Of a stretch of 64,000 nucleotides of DNA, positions 11,422 to 22,937 are shown piece after piece. The position numbers and the translations under genes are program-made. The stretch is from Rhizomys pruinosus (Eukaryota > Chordata > Mammalia > Rodentia > Spalacidae), in NCBI GenBank assembly GCA_009823505.1, contig VZQC01011955.1:1435931-1499930 (forward strand), written 5' to 3'. Each line of letters starts with the position of its first letter. The first letter of the stretch is position 1. The notes below the pieces were generated by a model. That model saw only the letters and a program-made list of their open reading frames with translations. It did not search any database and was not told the origin of the DNA.

Positions 11422-11658
11422 TTTAATTTTATTTATTTACTTGTGTGTATGAATGTACTGTCTACATGTAGGTTTGCGCACCTATGTCGTGCAATGCCAT
11501 GGAAGTCAGAAGAGGGTGTCGGATTCCCCTGGAACTGGAGTTTTCCTGGAATTGGAGTTATGGACGGTTCTCAGCCGCCATGTGGGTGCTGGGGATCGAA
11601 CCTGGGTCCTCTGCAAGAGCAGTCAGTGCTCTTAGCTGCTAGGCCATCTATCCAGTCC
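11422..11658 (-). mobile_element. B2 SINE inserted at an L1 target duplication
   Basis: Antisense B2, long form. The flanking CTGTTCTGACTTTTT copies at 11407 and 11659 reuse the TSD of the neighbouring L1. Confidence 0.92.
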
Positions 11659-11673
11659 CTGTTCTGACTTTTT

Positions 11674-11715
11674 AACAGATAAGAAAATCGAAGAAATTGT
11701 TATCAGCTTTAAAAA
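11674..11715 (-). mobile_element. MIR, right part
   Basis: AACAGATAAGAAAATCGAAG continues the MIR begun at 10403. Confidence 0.65.
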
Positions 11716-11727
11716 TACATGCAGTAG

Positions 11728-11862
11728 TCAGCCTTTAATCCCAGCACTCAGGAGTCAGAGGCAGGTGGATCTCTGTGAGTTCAAGGCCAGCCTGGTCTAC
11801 ATAGTGAGTACCAGGCCAGCTGTGGCTACAAGGAGACCCTGTCTCAAAAAAAAAAAATTCAT
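11728..11862 (+). mobile_element. B1 SINE, 5' truncated
   Basis: TSD AATACATGCAGTA/AATTCATGCAGTC with two mismatches. Confidence 0.88.
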
Positions 11863-11889
11863 GCAGTCATAAAGAACATGTAATTTGTT

Positions 11890-12640
11890 CTCTCACTTAG
11901 GAAATGTTTGTCAGTGCTCAACAATGCATAAGACAGAGCTGAGTCTCATGAGAAGATAGAAAAGTGTGGAAAATAGCCAGGTGTGGTGGCGCACGCCTTT
12001 AATCCTAGCACTCAGGAGGCAGAAGCAGGTGGCTCTTTGTGAGTTCAAGGCCAGCCTGGTCTACAGAGTGAGTTCAAGGACAGCTGAGGCTACAGGGAGA
12101 CCCTGTCTTAAAAAGACCAAAAAAAAAAAAAAAATTAAAAAAAAGGAAAAGTGTGGAAAATAAACAAAGAAGACATTAGTGTTGTTAAAGGTCTATAAAG
12201 ATAGATAGATGGAAATAAAATAGAGAATAAAGACAAAGATATGGAAATTCTCTTTTACACAGTAACATTGAGACATCCTCTCAGAAGAGATGTTATATAG
12301 GTAAGCTTTAAAATACAAGAATATACTAGACCTGAGAAATTAGGAGAAAGATATTCTGAACTAAGACTACAAAATGAAAGCAGTCATCTATCATGCTCAC
12401 TGGAAGGTCGCTCAAGTACAGTGTAAGGATTTTTTAAAAATTCAAGAAAAAGAGAACAGGGGAGAAGACATAAACAGTATAAGGCTGGAAGCTTGAAGTC
12501 CGGTAGGCAGGCAATGTTTGATCCGGAAAGGCAGAGAAAGCCAGACAGGTGCCCGGAAAGCTAGGAACAATAAGACAGCGTCTCAGGAAGGCTGGAGAGC
12601 GGCCAGCAGAGTGACCATGGATAGTCAGCACTGTCTGAGC
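11890..12640 (+). mobile_element. Probable L2, split by a B1
   Basis: A diverged sense L2-like stretch (GGAAATGTTTGTCAGTGCTC, later GGTAGGCAGGCAATGTTTGA). The B1 at 11976-12145 splits it. Confidence 0.4.
11976..12145 (+). mobile_element. B1 SINE
   Basis: 17-bp TSD GAAAAGTGTGGAAAATA at 11959 and 12146. Confidence 0.93.
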
Positions 12641-12659
12641 TGAAGACTAATCCTGAGGT

Positions 12660-13204
12660 CACTAACCAGTTCCTCAGACAGTTAAGCCTGCACCCTAAGC
12701 AGCAGTTTGTTGATGTGTGTGGGAGGATCCTGAACTTGGCATGATACCCAGCCAGTGGGCTCAGTGTTCCTTCTTTTCCCTGTCACAGAGGAAATAATTG
12801 TTATTTTCTTGCTCTGGGAGTACAATCTCTGAGGTTCTTTAATAAAGCTATGTTTTCACATGGACTCACGTGTTCAGCAGTGTTGAAGCATCATTATTCC
12901 ACCAGACATCTGGCCAAATGATGGCACTCAGAAGTCCCAGAGGTGGCTATGAGGAAGGGCTTCAGGCCACCTATGGTGGAATTCATCACAGTCCCCTTAT
13001 CTGCTTTGATTTTTTTCATACTTTCTATTTACTCTTGTTCTTATGTTTACCTATGATTTTGAAGACTAAAAATATAGACATTGTTTCAGAAACAGAAAAG
13101 ACTGCATCTCAGAGTTTTCCAGCAGTCATACACAAGCCATATCACATAGCTCTGGAACTAGAGATGGAGGAAATTAATAGAAGACAGAAATAACCCTGGT
13201 AAGA
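12660..13204. other. Unassigned intronic sequence
   Basis: No SINE is seen. AATAAAGC at about 12841 is an isolated poly-A-signal-like motif. This may be a decayed LTR, but I cannot support a family. Confidence 0.25.
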
Positions 13205-13995
13205 CTAGCTATGATCCAGAAAACAAATGATACCAAATGCCAGAGAGGCTGTGGGGAAAGCAGAACACTCACTCACTGCTGGCGGGAATGCAAACTTGTA
13301 CAACCTCTATGGAAAGCAGTGTGGAGAACTCTTAAAAGACTCAAAATGAACCTACCACTTGACGCAGTCATACCACTCCTGGGTATATACCCACAAGACT
13401 CAGCCTACTGCAGAGATACGTGCACGACCATGTTTACTGCAGTTCTTTTCATAATAGCAAAGACCTGGAAGCAAACCAAGTGTCCCTCAACTGATGAGTG
13501 GATAATGAAAATGTGTTCCATCTACACAATGGTGTTCTATGGAGCAGTAAAGAAAGACGAGATCATGAAAGCTGCAAGTAAATGGATGGAACTAGAAGCC
13601 ATTATGCTAAGTGAAATAACACAGTCCCAGAAAAACAAATGACGTATGGTGTCCTTCATTTGTGGATCCTAGCACCAAATCCTTATATATTCTGTCATTT
13701 GGGAATATGTGTGGATCAGATATATGCATATTTTGGGGTAATATAAAATTAAAGGGAATAACAACAACAAAAGGCTTGTTCAAAGATCTGACCAAAGCAG
13801 TAAATTTCTACATTAAAAAAGTTTAAAAACACTTAGAAAAAGATGCAAAACGGGACTTAACATTTATGGAAGAATGCATGAGCTCTGGCGTGGGGGCCAT
13901 GGATGGGGAAACGGGTCTAAATTTGATTGGGAAAGGTTGTGCACCAAATACACAAAATACACAAAAGCTCAATAAAAAATTAAAAAATATTAAAA
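13205..13995 (+). mobile_element. LINE-1 3' portion, sense
   Basis: An open ORF2 C-terminus at 13211-13642 (CPSTDEWIMKM, KWMELEAIMLSEITQSQKNK, then stop) is followed by a rodent L1 3' UTR and an A-rich end. It is 5' truncated. The open 143-codon frame is only the tail of ORF2. Confidence 0.9.
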
Positions 13996-14025
13996 TATGG
14001 CAGAAAACTGTTTAAGAATAATTTT

Positions 14026-14237
14026 TATATTTATTTATTTATTTATTTATCTATTTGTTTGTATGAATGTACTGTCTGCATGTAGGTTTGTGTGCCTGTG
14101 TCGTGCAATGCCATGGAGGTCAGAAGAGGGTGTCAGATTCCCCTGGAACTGGAGTTCTCCTGGAATTGGAGTTACAGATGGTTCTTAGCCACCATGTGGG
14201 TGCTGGGGATCGAACCCAGGTCCTCTACAAGAGCCCC
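14026..14237 (-). mobile_element. B2 SINE, 5' truncated, long form
   Basis: TSD AAGAATAATTTT at 14014 and 14238. Confidence 0.92.
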
Positions 14238-14817
14238 AAGAATAATTTTCTTAAAATTATTAATTCTTCATTTAAATTCTTTTTATATAACTATTACAAA
14301 TTCTTATTAATGGTAATTTTTTTCCTGTACTTAACATCTCTGAAAGGACATCTCTTCCTAATCCTGTAGATCTGAAGTTCACTGCCTAGAAAGAAGATAC
14401 ATCTGAAGACCCTAAAGAGGAGACCACACACCTCTGAAAACAAGGGTAACCTATGTAAGCCAAGATTATTTGCCAGGTAAACGCCAAGTACGGAGCAAAG
14501 CCAACTTTTGTTCCTCAGCACCTAACTGCCAGAGCCTGATCCTGAAGGCTGGAAATTGGAGGCCTGCTTTCTCTCCCTCCTCCTCTAAATCTGACCAATC
14601 AAAGAAGAAAGATCTAAAGACAGTGCCAACAAAGGATCCCCAATAAATGGTCCACCAGCATGGTCAGGTCAGCTTCTTAATCCAGCCACATCGAAGCATG
14701 GGACTCATATAAAAAAAAAAAAAACACACAGCTCTAACATATAAGACAGAACAGAGCATTACCGTGGAGAATAGGAATTTAAGTAGAAAAAAAACTTATA
14801 AAAATTATTATAGGGTC

Positions 14818-15165
14818 TGGGGAGAGTACTTGTCGTGCAAGCATTAGGATCTGAGTTCAGATTCTAAGCATACATGTAAAAGCTGGTGCTGATGTTGCAA
14901 GCCCATGACACCAGTGCTTGGAGCTGTGGGCAGAGACAAGTAGATCTTCAGAACTCACTGACCAGCCTGTCCAGACAAAAATGGCAAACTCTAGACTTAG
15001 TGAGAGACCAGAGACCCTGTCTCAAAAATAAGATATTGAGCAATAGAGGATGACACCTCAAGTCAACCTCCGGCCTCTACATGCACACACAGGTGAGCAC
15101 ACTTCTGTACACACACACACACACACACAGCCATACACACAAATAAAAATTAAAAGCTTGTTGTG
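14818..15165 (+). mobile_element. B4 SINE
   Basis: ID-like head, B1-like middle, then a (CA)n-rich 3' end (15108-15128). Confidence 0.75.
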
Positions 15166-15179
15166 AGTAGGGCATTCTA

Positions 15180-15771
15180 TTCATGAGTTAAAGTTGGTGA
15201 GCTTTCAAAAACTGCCATACAAGAAAAAAAATATTTCCTGTTAAAAACATAATCCAAGAAATAACTAATAGTACTAAAAGATGCAGTTGAAAAAATTCCC
15301 AGAGGACAGCAAAAAAAAAAGACACAAAATGAGGGAAAAATAATCATCAGAAAACTGCAATCACAATAGGAGCATGAAAAAAGTATAGCAACACTAGAGG
15401 GGAGCTACTCATTACTAAAATGAAGAAATCTTTCAGAAGACGGCAAATTAAAGGAGTCCATCACGGGCTAGTGAGATGACACAGTGGCTAAAAGCACTTG
15501 CTGGAAACCTGGGTTCAATCCCCAGAACCCATAGAAAGATGAAATAAGACAATCAATTCCACAAAGTCCACATGTGCTGCAATATACATCATATGTGTGT
15601 TCACACACAATATTAATGAGCAATTTTTTTAAAGGTGGCCCATCACAATGAATAAAAGTAGACACCAATGTCTATCCTTGTAAAATGTCAGAAACTGGGA
15701 CACAGTAAAGGTTCTACATGCATCTAGATATTTTTCAAAATTTTGTATTAATTTAAAAAGATCAAGAATCA
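15180..15771 (+). mobile_element. Ancient L1 5'-region fragment (L1M/HAL1-like)
   Basis: A-rich sense sequence resembling an L1M/HAL1 ORF1 region. It is interrupted by an ID/B2-like SINE at 15473-15630. Confidence 0.45.
15473..15630 (+). mobile_element. Old ID/B2-like SINE
   Basis: GGGCTAGTGAGATGACACAG head. It interrupts ancient L1. Confidence 0.6.
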
Positions 15772-16065
15772 GGGCTGGAGAGATGGCCTAGCGGTTAAGA
15801 GCACCGACTGTTCTTGCAAAGGACCCAGGTTCAATCCCCAGCACCTAAATGGCGGCTGAGAACCATCTGTAACTCCAATTCCAGGAGAACTCCAGTTCCA
15901 GGGGAATCCAAGACCCTCTTCTGACCTCCGTGGCATTGCATGACACGGATGCACAAACCTACATGCAGACAGTACATTCATACACATAAAAATAAAAATA
16001 AATAAAAAAATAAAAATTATTTTAAAAATTAAAAAAATAAATAAATAAAAATTATAAATAAAAAA
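15772..16065 (+). mobile_element. B2 SINE, long form, with long A-rich tail
   Basis: Full B2 and a tail of about 80 bp rich in AAAT. Confidence 0.9.
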
Positions 16066-16180
16066 AAAAGGACCAAGGATCTTTGGATTTCTCAAAAGCA
16101 ACACTGGAAGCAAGATGACCATGAAACAACACCTTCAAACTCTGGAGACAGGCTATTGCCAAGGCAAAACTGCATATTCA
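16066..16180 (+). mobile_element. Ancient L1 fragment continuation
   Basis: Resumes after the B2 at 15.8 kb. It resembles the HAL1/L1M segment encoding the '...GGATTTCTCAAAAGCAAC..GAAGC' stretch. Confidence 0.5.
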
Positions 16181-16855
16181 GGCAAATCACAAACCAAGAA
16201 TACCAGTGTGTTTGGTCATTCATGGATATAGCCTTTCTCCCGGAAGGAAGAGGAGCCACTAAGTGTATCTGGCATGGACAGCAGCCAACCAGGGTCAGAG
16301 GAGTTGGCTAAGAGAAGACCGGTGAAAGCTGTCATCACCAAGAACCTTCATGCCCGACAGACTGTGTTTTTAACCAAAGCAGAATGTCTGGACAAGCATG
16401 GCTGACTCTCATTTGACCTGAGCCAATGAAGGTCCTCCTCTCTTCCACACTGTCATGAAATGGTTCAGGACACTCATTTACCCACAGAAGTGTTCTACGT
16501 TGAGCTACTTCTAAGAGCTACAGGTAGTCTGTTTGAGCTTAAGCAAAAAATACAAAGCAACTCTCCCACTATATTTTATCCAAAGTCCCCTGGCTTACAG
16601 TATAGCACTATCAAAGCCCCAAGCAAGGTGAATCCTTTCTTAGGACTCACTCTTGACCTTGCTTAGTTATGTCCCAAAGATGAATTCAGATGGTGACTCA
16701 AAGACTGAGGTTATCGTATCTTCATAATATGAAAGAGGGCATACAATTATGCATACATACTTCCCAAAACAGTAATAAATATCTACCCATCTGCCTCCTT
16801 TAATCTGATACCAGCCAGATTAAAACACTGGAGAGGTTCCATATCTTTTGTATTT
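16181..16855. other. Unassigned intronic sequence
   Basis: No repeat or exon is recognised. A 66-codon frame at 16460 has no family resemblance and no supporting signals. Confidence 0.4.
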
Positions 16856-16859
16856 CTTT

Positions 16860-17083
16860 TTTTTTAATTTATTTATTATTTTTATGTGTATGTGTGTACT
16901 GTCTGCATGTAGGTTGAGGTACCCATGTCATGCAATGCCACTGAGGTCAGAAGAGGGCATCGGATTCCCCTGGAACTAGAGTTAAAGACAGTTCTTAGCC
17001 GTCATGTGGGTGCTGAGGATCGAACCCAGGTCCTCCACAAGAGCAGTCAGTGCTCTTAACCGCTGAGCCATCTCTCCAGCCTC
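16860..17083 (-). mobile_element. B2 SINE, short form
   Basis: Near-perfect TSD ATCTTTTGTATTTCT on both sides. Confidence 0.9.
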
Positions 17084-17327
17084 AATCTTTTGTATTTCTA
17101 CCTCTGATTTTGTCCTCCTCATTCACCATAAACATGCTTTTCTAATTTTCCTGTTAATTATTCTCTTGCTTTTCTTTATAGTTTCATCCTGAGTGTGTAT
17201 TGTTCAAATCTTATATAAATTAGTTTAAGTATAAACACAATGAATAAAAAAAAACAGAGTAATACCAGTGGCTCCTGCATTTACAAGGTTTTCTTTGTGT
17301 TTTTTCATTTTATTTTTATAAATAAAA

Positions 17328-17421
17328 TATGTAGACCAGGCTGGCCTTGTACTCACAGAGATCCACCTGCCTCTGCCTCCTGAGTTCTGGGATTAAAGGT
17401 GTGTGCTACCACAGCAGGCTC
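17328..17421 (-). mobile_element. B1 SINE, 5' part only
   Basis: Covers the first about 95 bp of a B1 in antisense. Confidence 0.8.
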
Positions 17422-17486
17422 GTTGTTCTTGTATTAAAGAGTGATGGGCTGTTGTTGCTGTCTTTAGACATAGAAACAGACCATAG

Positions 17487-17754
17487 GGGGCTAGAGAGAT
17501 AGCCTAGCGGTTAAGAGCACCGACGCTCTTGCAGAGGACCCGGGTTCGATCCCCAGCACCCACATGGCGGCTAAGAACCGTCTGTAACTCCAATTCCAGG
17601 AGAACTCCAGTTCCAGGGGAATCCGAGACCCTCTTCTGACCTCCGCGGCATTGCACGACATGGGTGCACAGACCTGCATGCAGACAGTACATTCATACAC
17701 ATACAAAAATAAATAAATAATAAAAATAAATAAATAAAGAAAGAAAGAAAGAAA
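17487..17754 (+). mobile_element. B2 SINE, long form, young
   Basis: Perfect 14-bp TSD GAAACAGACCATAG at 17473-17486 and 17755-17768. (AAAT)n(AAAG)n tail. Confidence 0.95.
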
Positions 17755-17931
17755 GAAACAGACCATAGATGAATAGGTGCAAGCCTGTTTCTAAAGGAAG
17801 CTGCTATTTAATCAAGAAATGGGCATTAAATACCAGAAAAGAGACTCAAGCATCCAGGAGTCACCTTAAATTTGCCCAAAGAGGAGAGTTCTGGGAAGAG
17901 GGCAAAGCCTTTCATTAAAATCAGAGAGGCC

Positions 17932-18091
17932 GATGCTGGGCATGGTGGCGCACGCATTTAATCCTAGCACTCGGGAGGCAGAAGCAGGTGGATCTTTGTG
18001 AGTTCAAGGCCAGCCTGGTCTACAGAGTGAGTTCCAGGTCAGCTGGAGGCTACAGGGAGGCCCTGTCTCAAAAAGACGAAAAAAAAAAAAA
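17932..18091 (+). mobile_element. B1 SINE, young
   Basis: 13-bp TSD AATCAGAGAGGCC at 17919 and 18092. Confidence 0.94.
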
Positions 18092-18104
18092 AATCAGAGA
18101 GGCC

Positions 18105-18865
18105 AACGAGACAAGAGCAACAAAGAGCACAATGTGCACAAGAAAAGTAGGTGACAGGGTATCCCCCAAATCAAATACAGAGCGTGAAGACAAACTGCTG
18201 ACAGCTCCACACTTGTATGTACCATGAAGGAAGACTCAAAAGGAAGCTAAATGGACAGGAATCCTCCCAAATGGTTAACGGGGGCTACTGGAAACTGTGG
18301 TGGCTGATCTGAAAACACCAAGGAAGCAAAGAAGGTGGTGAAAAGCTGAGAGTAAAGGAACAGACTCCCACCAAGCCCTGCACTGAGAAGATACCTGCAG
18401 GAACACAACCCATATGGGCAGTGTGACAAGACAGCCACCAGGGAAAAAGAGTGCAAATCGAAGAAGGTAAAAGAAGGAAAAAAAAACCACAAAAGACAAA
18501 GAAAGGCATGTTCTTACCATGCAAAGTAAACAAAAGAACAAGAAAAGGAGAAAGGGAAGAGACCTAAAGTTATCGTGAACCATGCCACCTTCCTGAAATT
18601 ATAGGAAAACTTATTTAACCTGAAAACTAAATAACGGATAGTCCAGAGAGTAATATATTTTTAATCAAAAAACATTTTAAGAAATCATAAAAAAATAAAA
18701 GCCTTTATAAGTTCATCATAAAAAAAGAGAATGTACCACAAGGGGAAAGTATGTAAGGTAATACATTGTAATTTAGCCATTCCACAATGTATATACTTTA
18801 AAACATTATGTTGTACATAATAAATATGTATAAATTTTACCAGTGGAAAAAAAAACAAATCAGGG
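18105..18865. other. Unassigned A-rich intronic sequence
   Basis: No confident element. Overlapping frames between 18247 and 18583 are short and have no family similarity. Confidence 0.35.
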
Positions 18866-18898
18866 AGCTGGAGTGATGGCTCAGCAGTTAAGAACACT
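18866..18898 (+). mobile_element. B2 SINE, left part
   Basis: B2 head interrupted by the SUMO2 retropseudogene. It continues at 20050. Confidence 0.85.
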
Positions 18899-19859
18899 AA
18901 CTGGGGTGGGCTCCTGGGTGAGGACCTGGAGCCTCTTTTATGAAGCGGCAGCAGAAGAGATTCCAATACTCCCCAGGGCGGATATGAAATCCAGGGTCCT
19001 GGAGTCAAGATTGAAAACAACGATCATGTTCATTTAATGCTGTCGGGGCAGGGTGGTTCTGTGATGCAGTTTAAGATTAAGAGGCAAGCACCACTTAGTA
19101 CATCAATGAAAGCCTCTTGTGAATGACAACCTCGGTCAATGAGGCAGATCAGATTCCGATTTGGGGGCAGGCAATCAATGAAACAGAAGTGCCAGCACAG
19201 TTGGAAATGTAGGATGAAGACACAATTGACGTGTTCCAGCAGCAGAAGGAAGGAGTCTACTGAGAAGGGAACCTGCTACTTCACTCCAGAATTTTGTTAT
19301 AGACCAAGAAGACATTCTCAATCAGAAAGCCGCGATGTGGTTCCACCACACCCTGACACATCAGTACAGTTTTCTCTGTTTCATTTCCCTTCCCCATTCC
19401 TTTATTGTACATAAAGTAACTGGTGTATGTGCATAAGCATATATTGCATTTTTTAAATCAAAATGCCCAGTGTTACATTTTGGTTGACATCAAATGGAGA
19501 CGGTATGGGGAAAGCACTGATGAGTGAAAACCTCCCCTTCTCCATTGTGCTCGGTCAGCTCTATCTTTATATTCCAGTAAGTTAGTTTGCCCTCATTGTT
19601 TTAACAAAAAAAACTAACAACATTAAAATCCTTGCCTACCTTGATCAACTGGAGAATATTAACATTTTTCATTTATAATTATAAAACCAAGGATAATTTT
19701 ATAACTTCATGGTATGTAGCTGTTACATGTAGGGCATGTCTTTAAGGAGGGGTGAATTACTCTTGAAAGAAAATGAATCCTAGATAGTTTTCCCTTCAAG
19801 TCAAGTGTCTTGTTTAAATAAACTTCTTGTTTAAAATGAAAAAGGAGGAAAAAAAAAAA
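18899..19859 (+). pseudogene. SUMO2: SUMO2 processed pseudogene
   Basis: Intronless retrocopy of SUMO2, the ubiquitin-like modifier. The coding remnant runs from ATG at about 18984 to TGA at 19261-19263. Recognisable pieces include [27 protein letters not shown] and the C-terminal TIDVFQQQ..GVY. The intact gene ends QQQTGGVY, so the diglycine used for conjugation is damaged (KEGVY here). There is an in-frame TGA at the CERQ position, and frame breaks after RFRF. The ending VY, not a longer tail, points to SUMO2 over SUMO3. A 3' UTR of about 590 bp follows, with AATAAA at 19817 and a poly-A run. The copy interrupts a B2 element, with the 9-bp duplication AAGAACACT at 18890-18898 and 20050-20058. 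It is non-functional. Confidence 0.92.
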
Positions 19860-19993
19860 AAGCCAGGCGCACGCCTTTAATCCTAGCACTCAGGAGGCAG
19901 AGGCAGTGGCATCTCTGTGAGTTCAAGGCCAGCCTGGTCTACAGAGTGAGTTCCAGGCCAGCTGGGTCTATAGGGAGACGCTGTCTCAAAAAA

Positions 19994-20024
<31 letters not shown>

Positions 20025-20049
20025 AATAAAATGAAAGAAAAGAAAAAAA
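19860..20049 (+). mobile_element. B1 SINE in the SUMO2 pseudogene tail
   Basis: B1 with an (AAAT)n tail placed within or at the poly-A of the pseudogene, inside the same outer TSD. Confidence 0.88.
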
Positions 20050-20240
20050 AAGAACACTTGTTCTTGCATAAGACCTGGGTTCAGTTCCCAGCGTCTACTT
20101 GGTGGCTAACAACCATCTGTTAATTCCAGCTCCAGAGGATCCAATGCCTTCTTCTGGCTTACACAGCCACTGTACACGTGTTGTACACATACATACAGGC
20201 AAACAAAACACTTATTACACAAAAAATAAATAATTTTTAT
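20050..20240 (+). mobile_element. B2 SINE, right part
   Basis: Resumes with AAGAACACTTGTTCTTGC and continues the B2 begun at 18866. Confidence 0.85.
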
Positions 20241-20280
20241 AAATAAGTAAATTAGAAACAAGAAAAGTAAGAAGCAGAGA

Positions 20281-20420
20281 CATTGCTGGTTGTGGTTCTT
20301 TAATCCCAGCACTCCGGAGGCAGGGGCAGATGGATCTGTGTGAAACTGACGTCAACCTGGTCTCTATAGTGAGTTCAGGCCAGCTGAGACTACCGAGAGA
20401 CCCTGTCTCAAAAAGACAAA
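20281..20420 (+). mobile_element. B1 SINE, diverged
   Basis: GGTTGTGGTTCTTTAATCCC to GAGACCCTGTCTCAAAAAG. Confidence 0.8.
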
Positions 20421-20430
20421 AGGTAGGAGT

Positions 20431-20660
20431 GGGGCAGAAGAGATGGTTTAACAGTTAAGAGTACTGGCTGCTCTTGCAGAGAACGGGGGTTTGGTTCCTG
20501 TCACCGACATGATGACTAGCAATGTAATTCCAGTTCTGTAACTCCAGTTCCAGAGAATCATAAGCCCTCTTATGGCCTCTGCAGGCATTTCATGACAAAG
20601 GTATACTTACATGCACACAAAACATTCATATACATAAAATAAAAATAAATAAAAATGTTT
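20431..20660 (+). mobile_element. B2 SINE, old
   Basis: GGGGCAGAAGAGATGG to CATATACATAAAATAAA. Confidence 0.82.
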
Positions 20661-21124
20661 AAAGAAGCAGAGAATCCCATTAAGTAATTAAGAAACTACA
20701 GCATAATCTATATTTCAACACAATCTCAGAGAAATTAAGAAAACTGCTAAAGCTGTGCTACTGAAACACTAACGGTAAGTGATCAAAGATTTTTTTTCAG
20801 GAAAGTGAAAAAACTCTGCAGAGAATTGGAAATATTTCAACACTAAAAACTACATGAGTCAAAATATAACATGAATGAACACAAAAAGTAGTGACTGTGC
20901 TTAAAGAAAGCATAGGAAGGGGTAATTCTTTTCATTGTATTTAATTTACTATTTATATGTGAATACATGCCTGATATGTTTGGATACATGTGTCACAGCA
21001 GAGGAAAACTTTATGGAGTTGGTTCTCTCCCTCCACCTTTACGTGTGTTCTAGAGATCAAATTTGAACAACAACTCAAGAAATTATTTTTATTTTTTAGT
21101 GTCTCAATTAAAAAAAATATTTTT

Positions 21125-21290
21125 GGCCAGGTGTGGTGGCACATGTCTTTAATCCCAGCATTCAGGAAGCAGAGGCAGGCAGATCTCTGTGAGAAGACTC
21201 AGCACCCTCTTCAGGTCTCCATGGGCATTGCATGTATGAGTATACTTATATGCAAGCAAAGCACTCATACACATAAAAAGAATAATTTTT
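21125..21290 (+). mobile_element. B1-head/B2-tail hybrid
   Basis: The first half of a B1 (to GATCTCTGTGAG) runs directly into the distal half of a B2 (CACCCTCTTCAGGTCTCC to ACACATAAAA). Only one clear copy with this order, so recombination is as likely as a family. Confidence 0.65.
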
Positions 21291-21307
21291 TAAAATATAT
21301 GGTATTG

Positions 21308-21510
21308 GGCTGAAGAGATGACTCAGTGGTTAAGAGCTCTGACTGCTCTTGCAGAGGACCCGGGTTTGACTCCCAGCACCCACATGGCAGCTAGTTCCAG
21401 AGGAATCCGATGCCCTCTTCTGACCTGGCATTGTACAACACAGGTGCACCAACCTACGTGCAGACAGTACATTCATACATATAAAAAATAATAAATAAAT
21501 AAATTTAAAT
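21308..21510 (+). mobile_element. B2 SINE with internal deletion
   Basis: GGGCTGAAGAGATGACTC head to A-rich tail. Confidence 0.85.
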
Positions 21511-21524
21511 ATATGGGATTAATT

Positions 21525-21840
21525 TATCACTCCACAGCTTCTCCTTGCCATCTCTTCATACTTATCCATTGCCACCCACTGGTAACTACTAATCTGGTCT
21601 CCATCACTATAATTTTGCCCTTGAGAATGTTATGTAAATAGACTCATGCAGGGTGTGTCATCTTGAGATTGGCCTTTTTCACTTGAGAGCCATAAATTGT
21701 ATGGATTTCTAGTTGATCATTTTATTGCTGAGGGGTGCTCCATGGTGGGTGTACTGTCTAGGAAATTTGTTTTGTTCAGCTTTTGGCTTTTATTAAAAAA
21801 TTATTGTGAATATTTGTGTAAAAAATTATCTCATACATAA
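21525..21840 (-). mobile_element. Ancient L1 3' region, antisense
   Basis: Matches the antisense end of old mammalian L1 (CCTTTTTCACTTGAG, CATTTTATTGCTGAGG and CTTTTGGCTTTTATT landmarks). Confidence 0.6.
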
Positions 21841-22034
21841 TGAAAAGGTAGAGCCTGAATGTGTATTACAACAGACCGAAGCTCCCAAAGAGAGGGGGAG
21901 ACAGAAGCCAAACAAGCAAGTCTTCTGACTGTGGAAAGCAGTGGTTAAGAGCAGACAGCAAAATTCACAATCTTTCTGGTCTGGGAAATTAGAGAAAGAA
22001 AGCTGACAAACTCTAAATATTAAAACAAGTGGCA

Positions 22035-22090
22035 GAATTATAAAAGGGGAAAGGCAGAAAGGGAATTATAAAAGGGGAAAGGCAGAAAGG
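22035..22090. repeat. 28-bp tandem duplication
   Basis: Two perfect copies of a unit starting GAATTATAAAAGGGGAAAGG. Confidence 0.95.
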
Positions 22091-22239
22091 GAATCCCAAA
22101 ACTTAGACATCTTCCTCTCTTCCTCTTTCACTGACCTCTGCAAAATGCATCTGGCATCACATTGGGTAGCTCAGCTAAAGATAAAGATCTGAGCACAGTA
22201 GGAAGTTCCTGCAGGAACAAGAAAGTCTGCCATTCAAAC

Positions 22240-22355
22240 AAAGCATAGTGGATGACACCTGTAAGCCCAGCATTGAGAGGCTGAGACAGAAGGACTGCCA
22301 AGAGTTCAAGGTCAGCCTGGCCTACAGAGGAAGACCCTGTCTCAAAAAAACAAAT
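22240..22355 (+). mobile_element. Old B1-like (PB1-type) SINE
   Basis: GTAAGCCCAGCATTGAGAGG and AGTTCAAGGTCAGCCTGGCC. Confidence 0.65.
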
Positions 22356-22611
22356 GGAGAGGAAGAGAGGGAAAGAAAGAAAAGAAATAGAGGGGAGAGA
22401 GACTGAGATTGTAATTCAACCCCAACTAAGAAACTAACTAAAATAAACAATATCTATCTACAAGAAATAAGAAATCCAAAGTCTCCCAACTTAGTATCCA
22501 TGATATCCAGCAAATGCTTCAAAACAGTCAGAGAACCAGGATAATTACATATTCTTAGCAGAAAAGCCAATTTAGTCCAACCCTGAAATGAAACAACTCA
22601 AAAAGAAAACA

Positions 22612-22815
22612 CACAGGGCTCAGTGCTTAACAGCACACACTGCTCTTCCAGAGAAGGCAAGTTCAGTTCCTAACACCCATGTCGAGTATCTTACAACTAC
22701 CTCTACTCCAGCTCCAGGGGAATCTAGCACTGCTGGCCTCCGTGAACACCAGCACTCTGGTGCACAGACACATACAGACACACACAGACATAAACATAAT
22801 TAAAATTAAGTCTTT
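22612..22815 (+). mobile_element. B2-like SINE, old
   Basis: Degraded head, then CTCCAGGGGAATCTAGC and a CA-rich tail. Confidence 0.65.
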
Positions 22816-22937
22816 AAAAAAATAAAGCAGATTTTAGTGCAATTCTTACACCCATGCCAGATAAAAAAATATACTTTCAATGCAAGAGACTCTCAGCAGA
22901 GAAACAAGAAGTCTCCACAGAAAAAGTAAACAAAAGT

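Noticed and set aside
13211..13642. 143-codon frame as an independent gene
   Set aside because: It is the C-terminal end of LINE-1 ORF2 and is followed by an L1 3' UTR.
19139..19414. 91-codon frame as a functional SUMO
   Set aside because: It starts mid-protein (MRQIRFRF), loses frame soon after and lacks the diglycine. It is part of the processed pseudogene.
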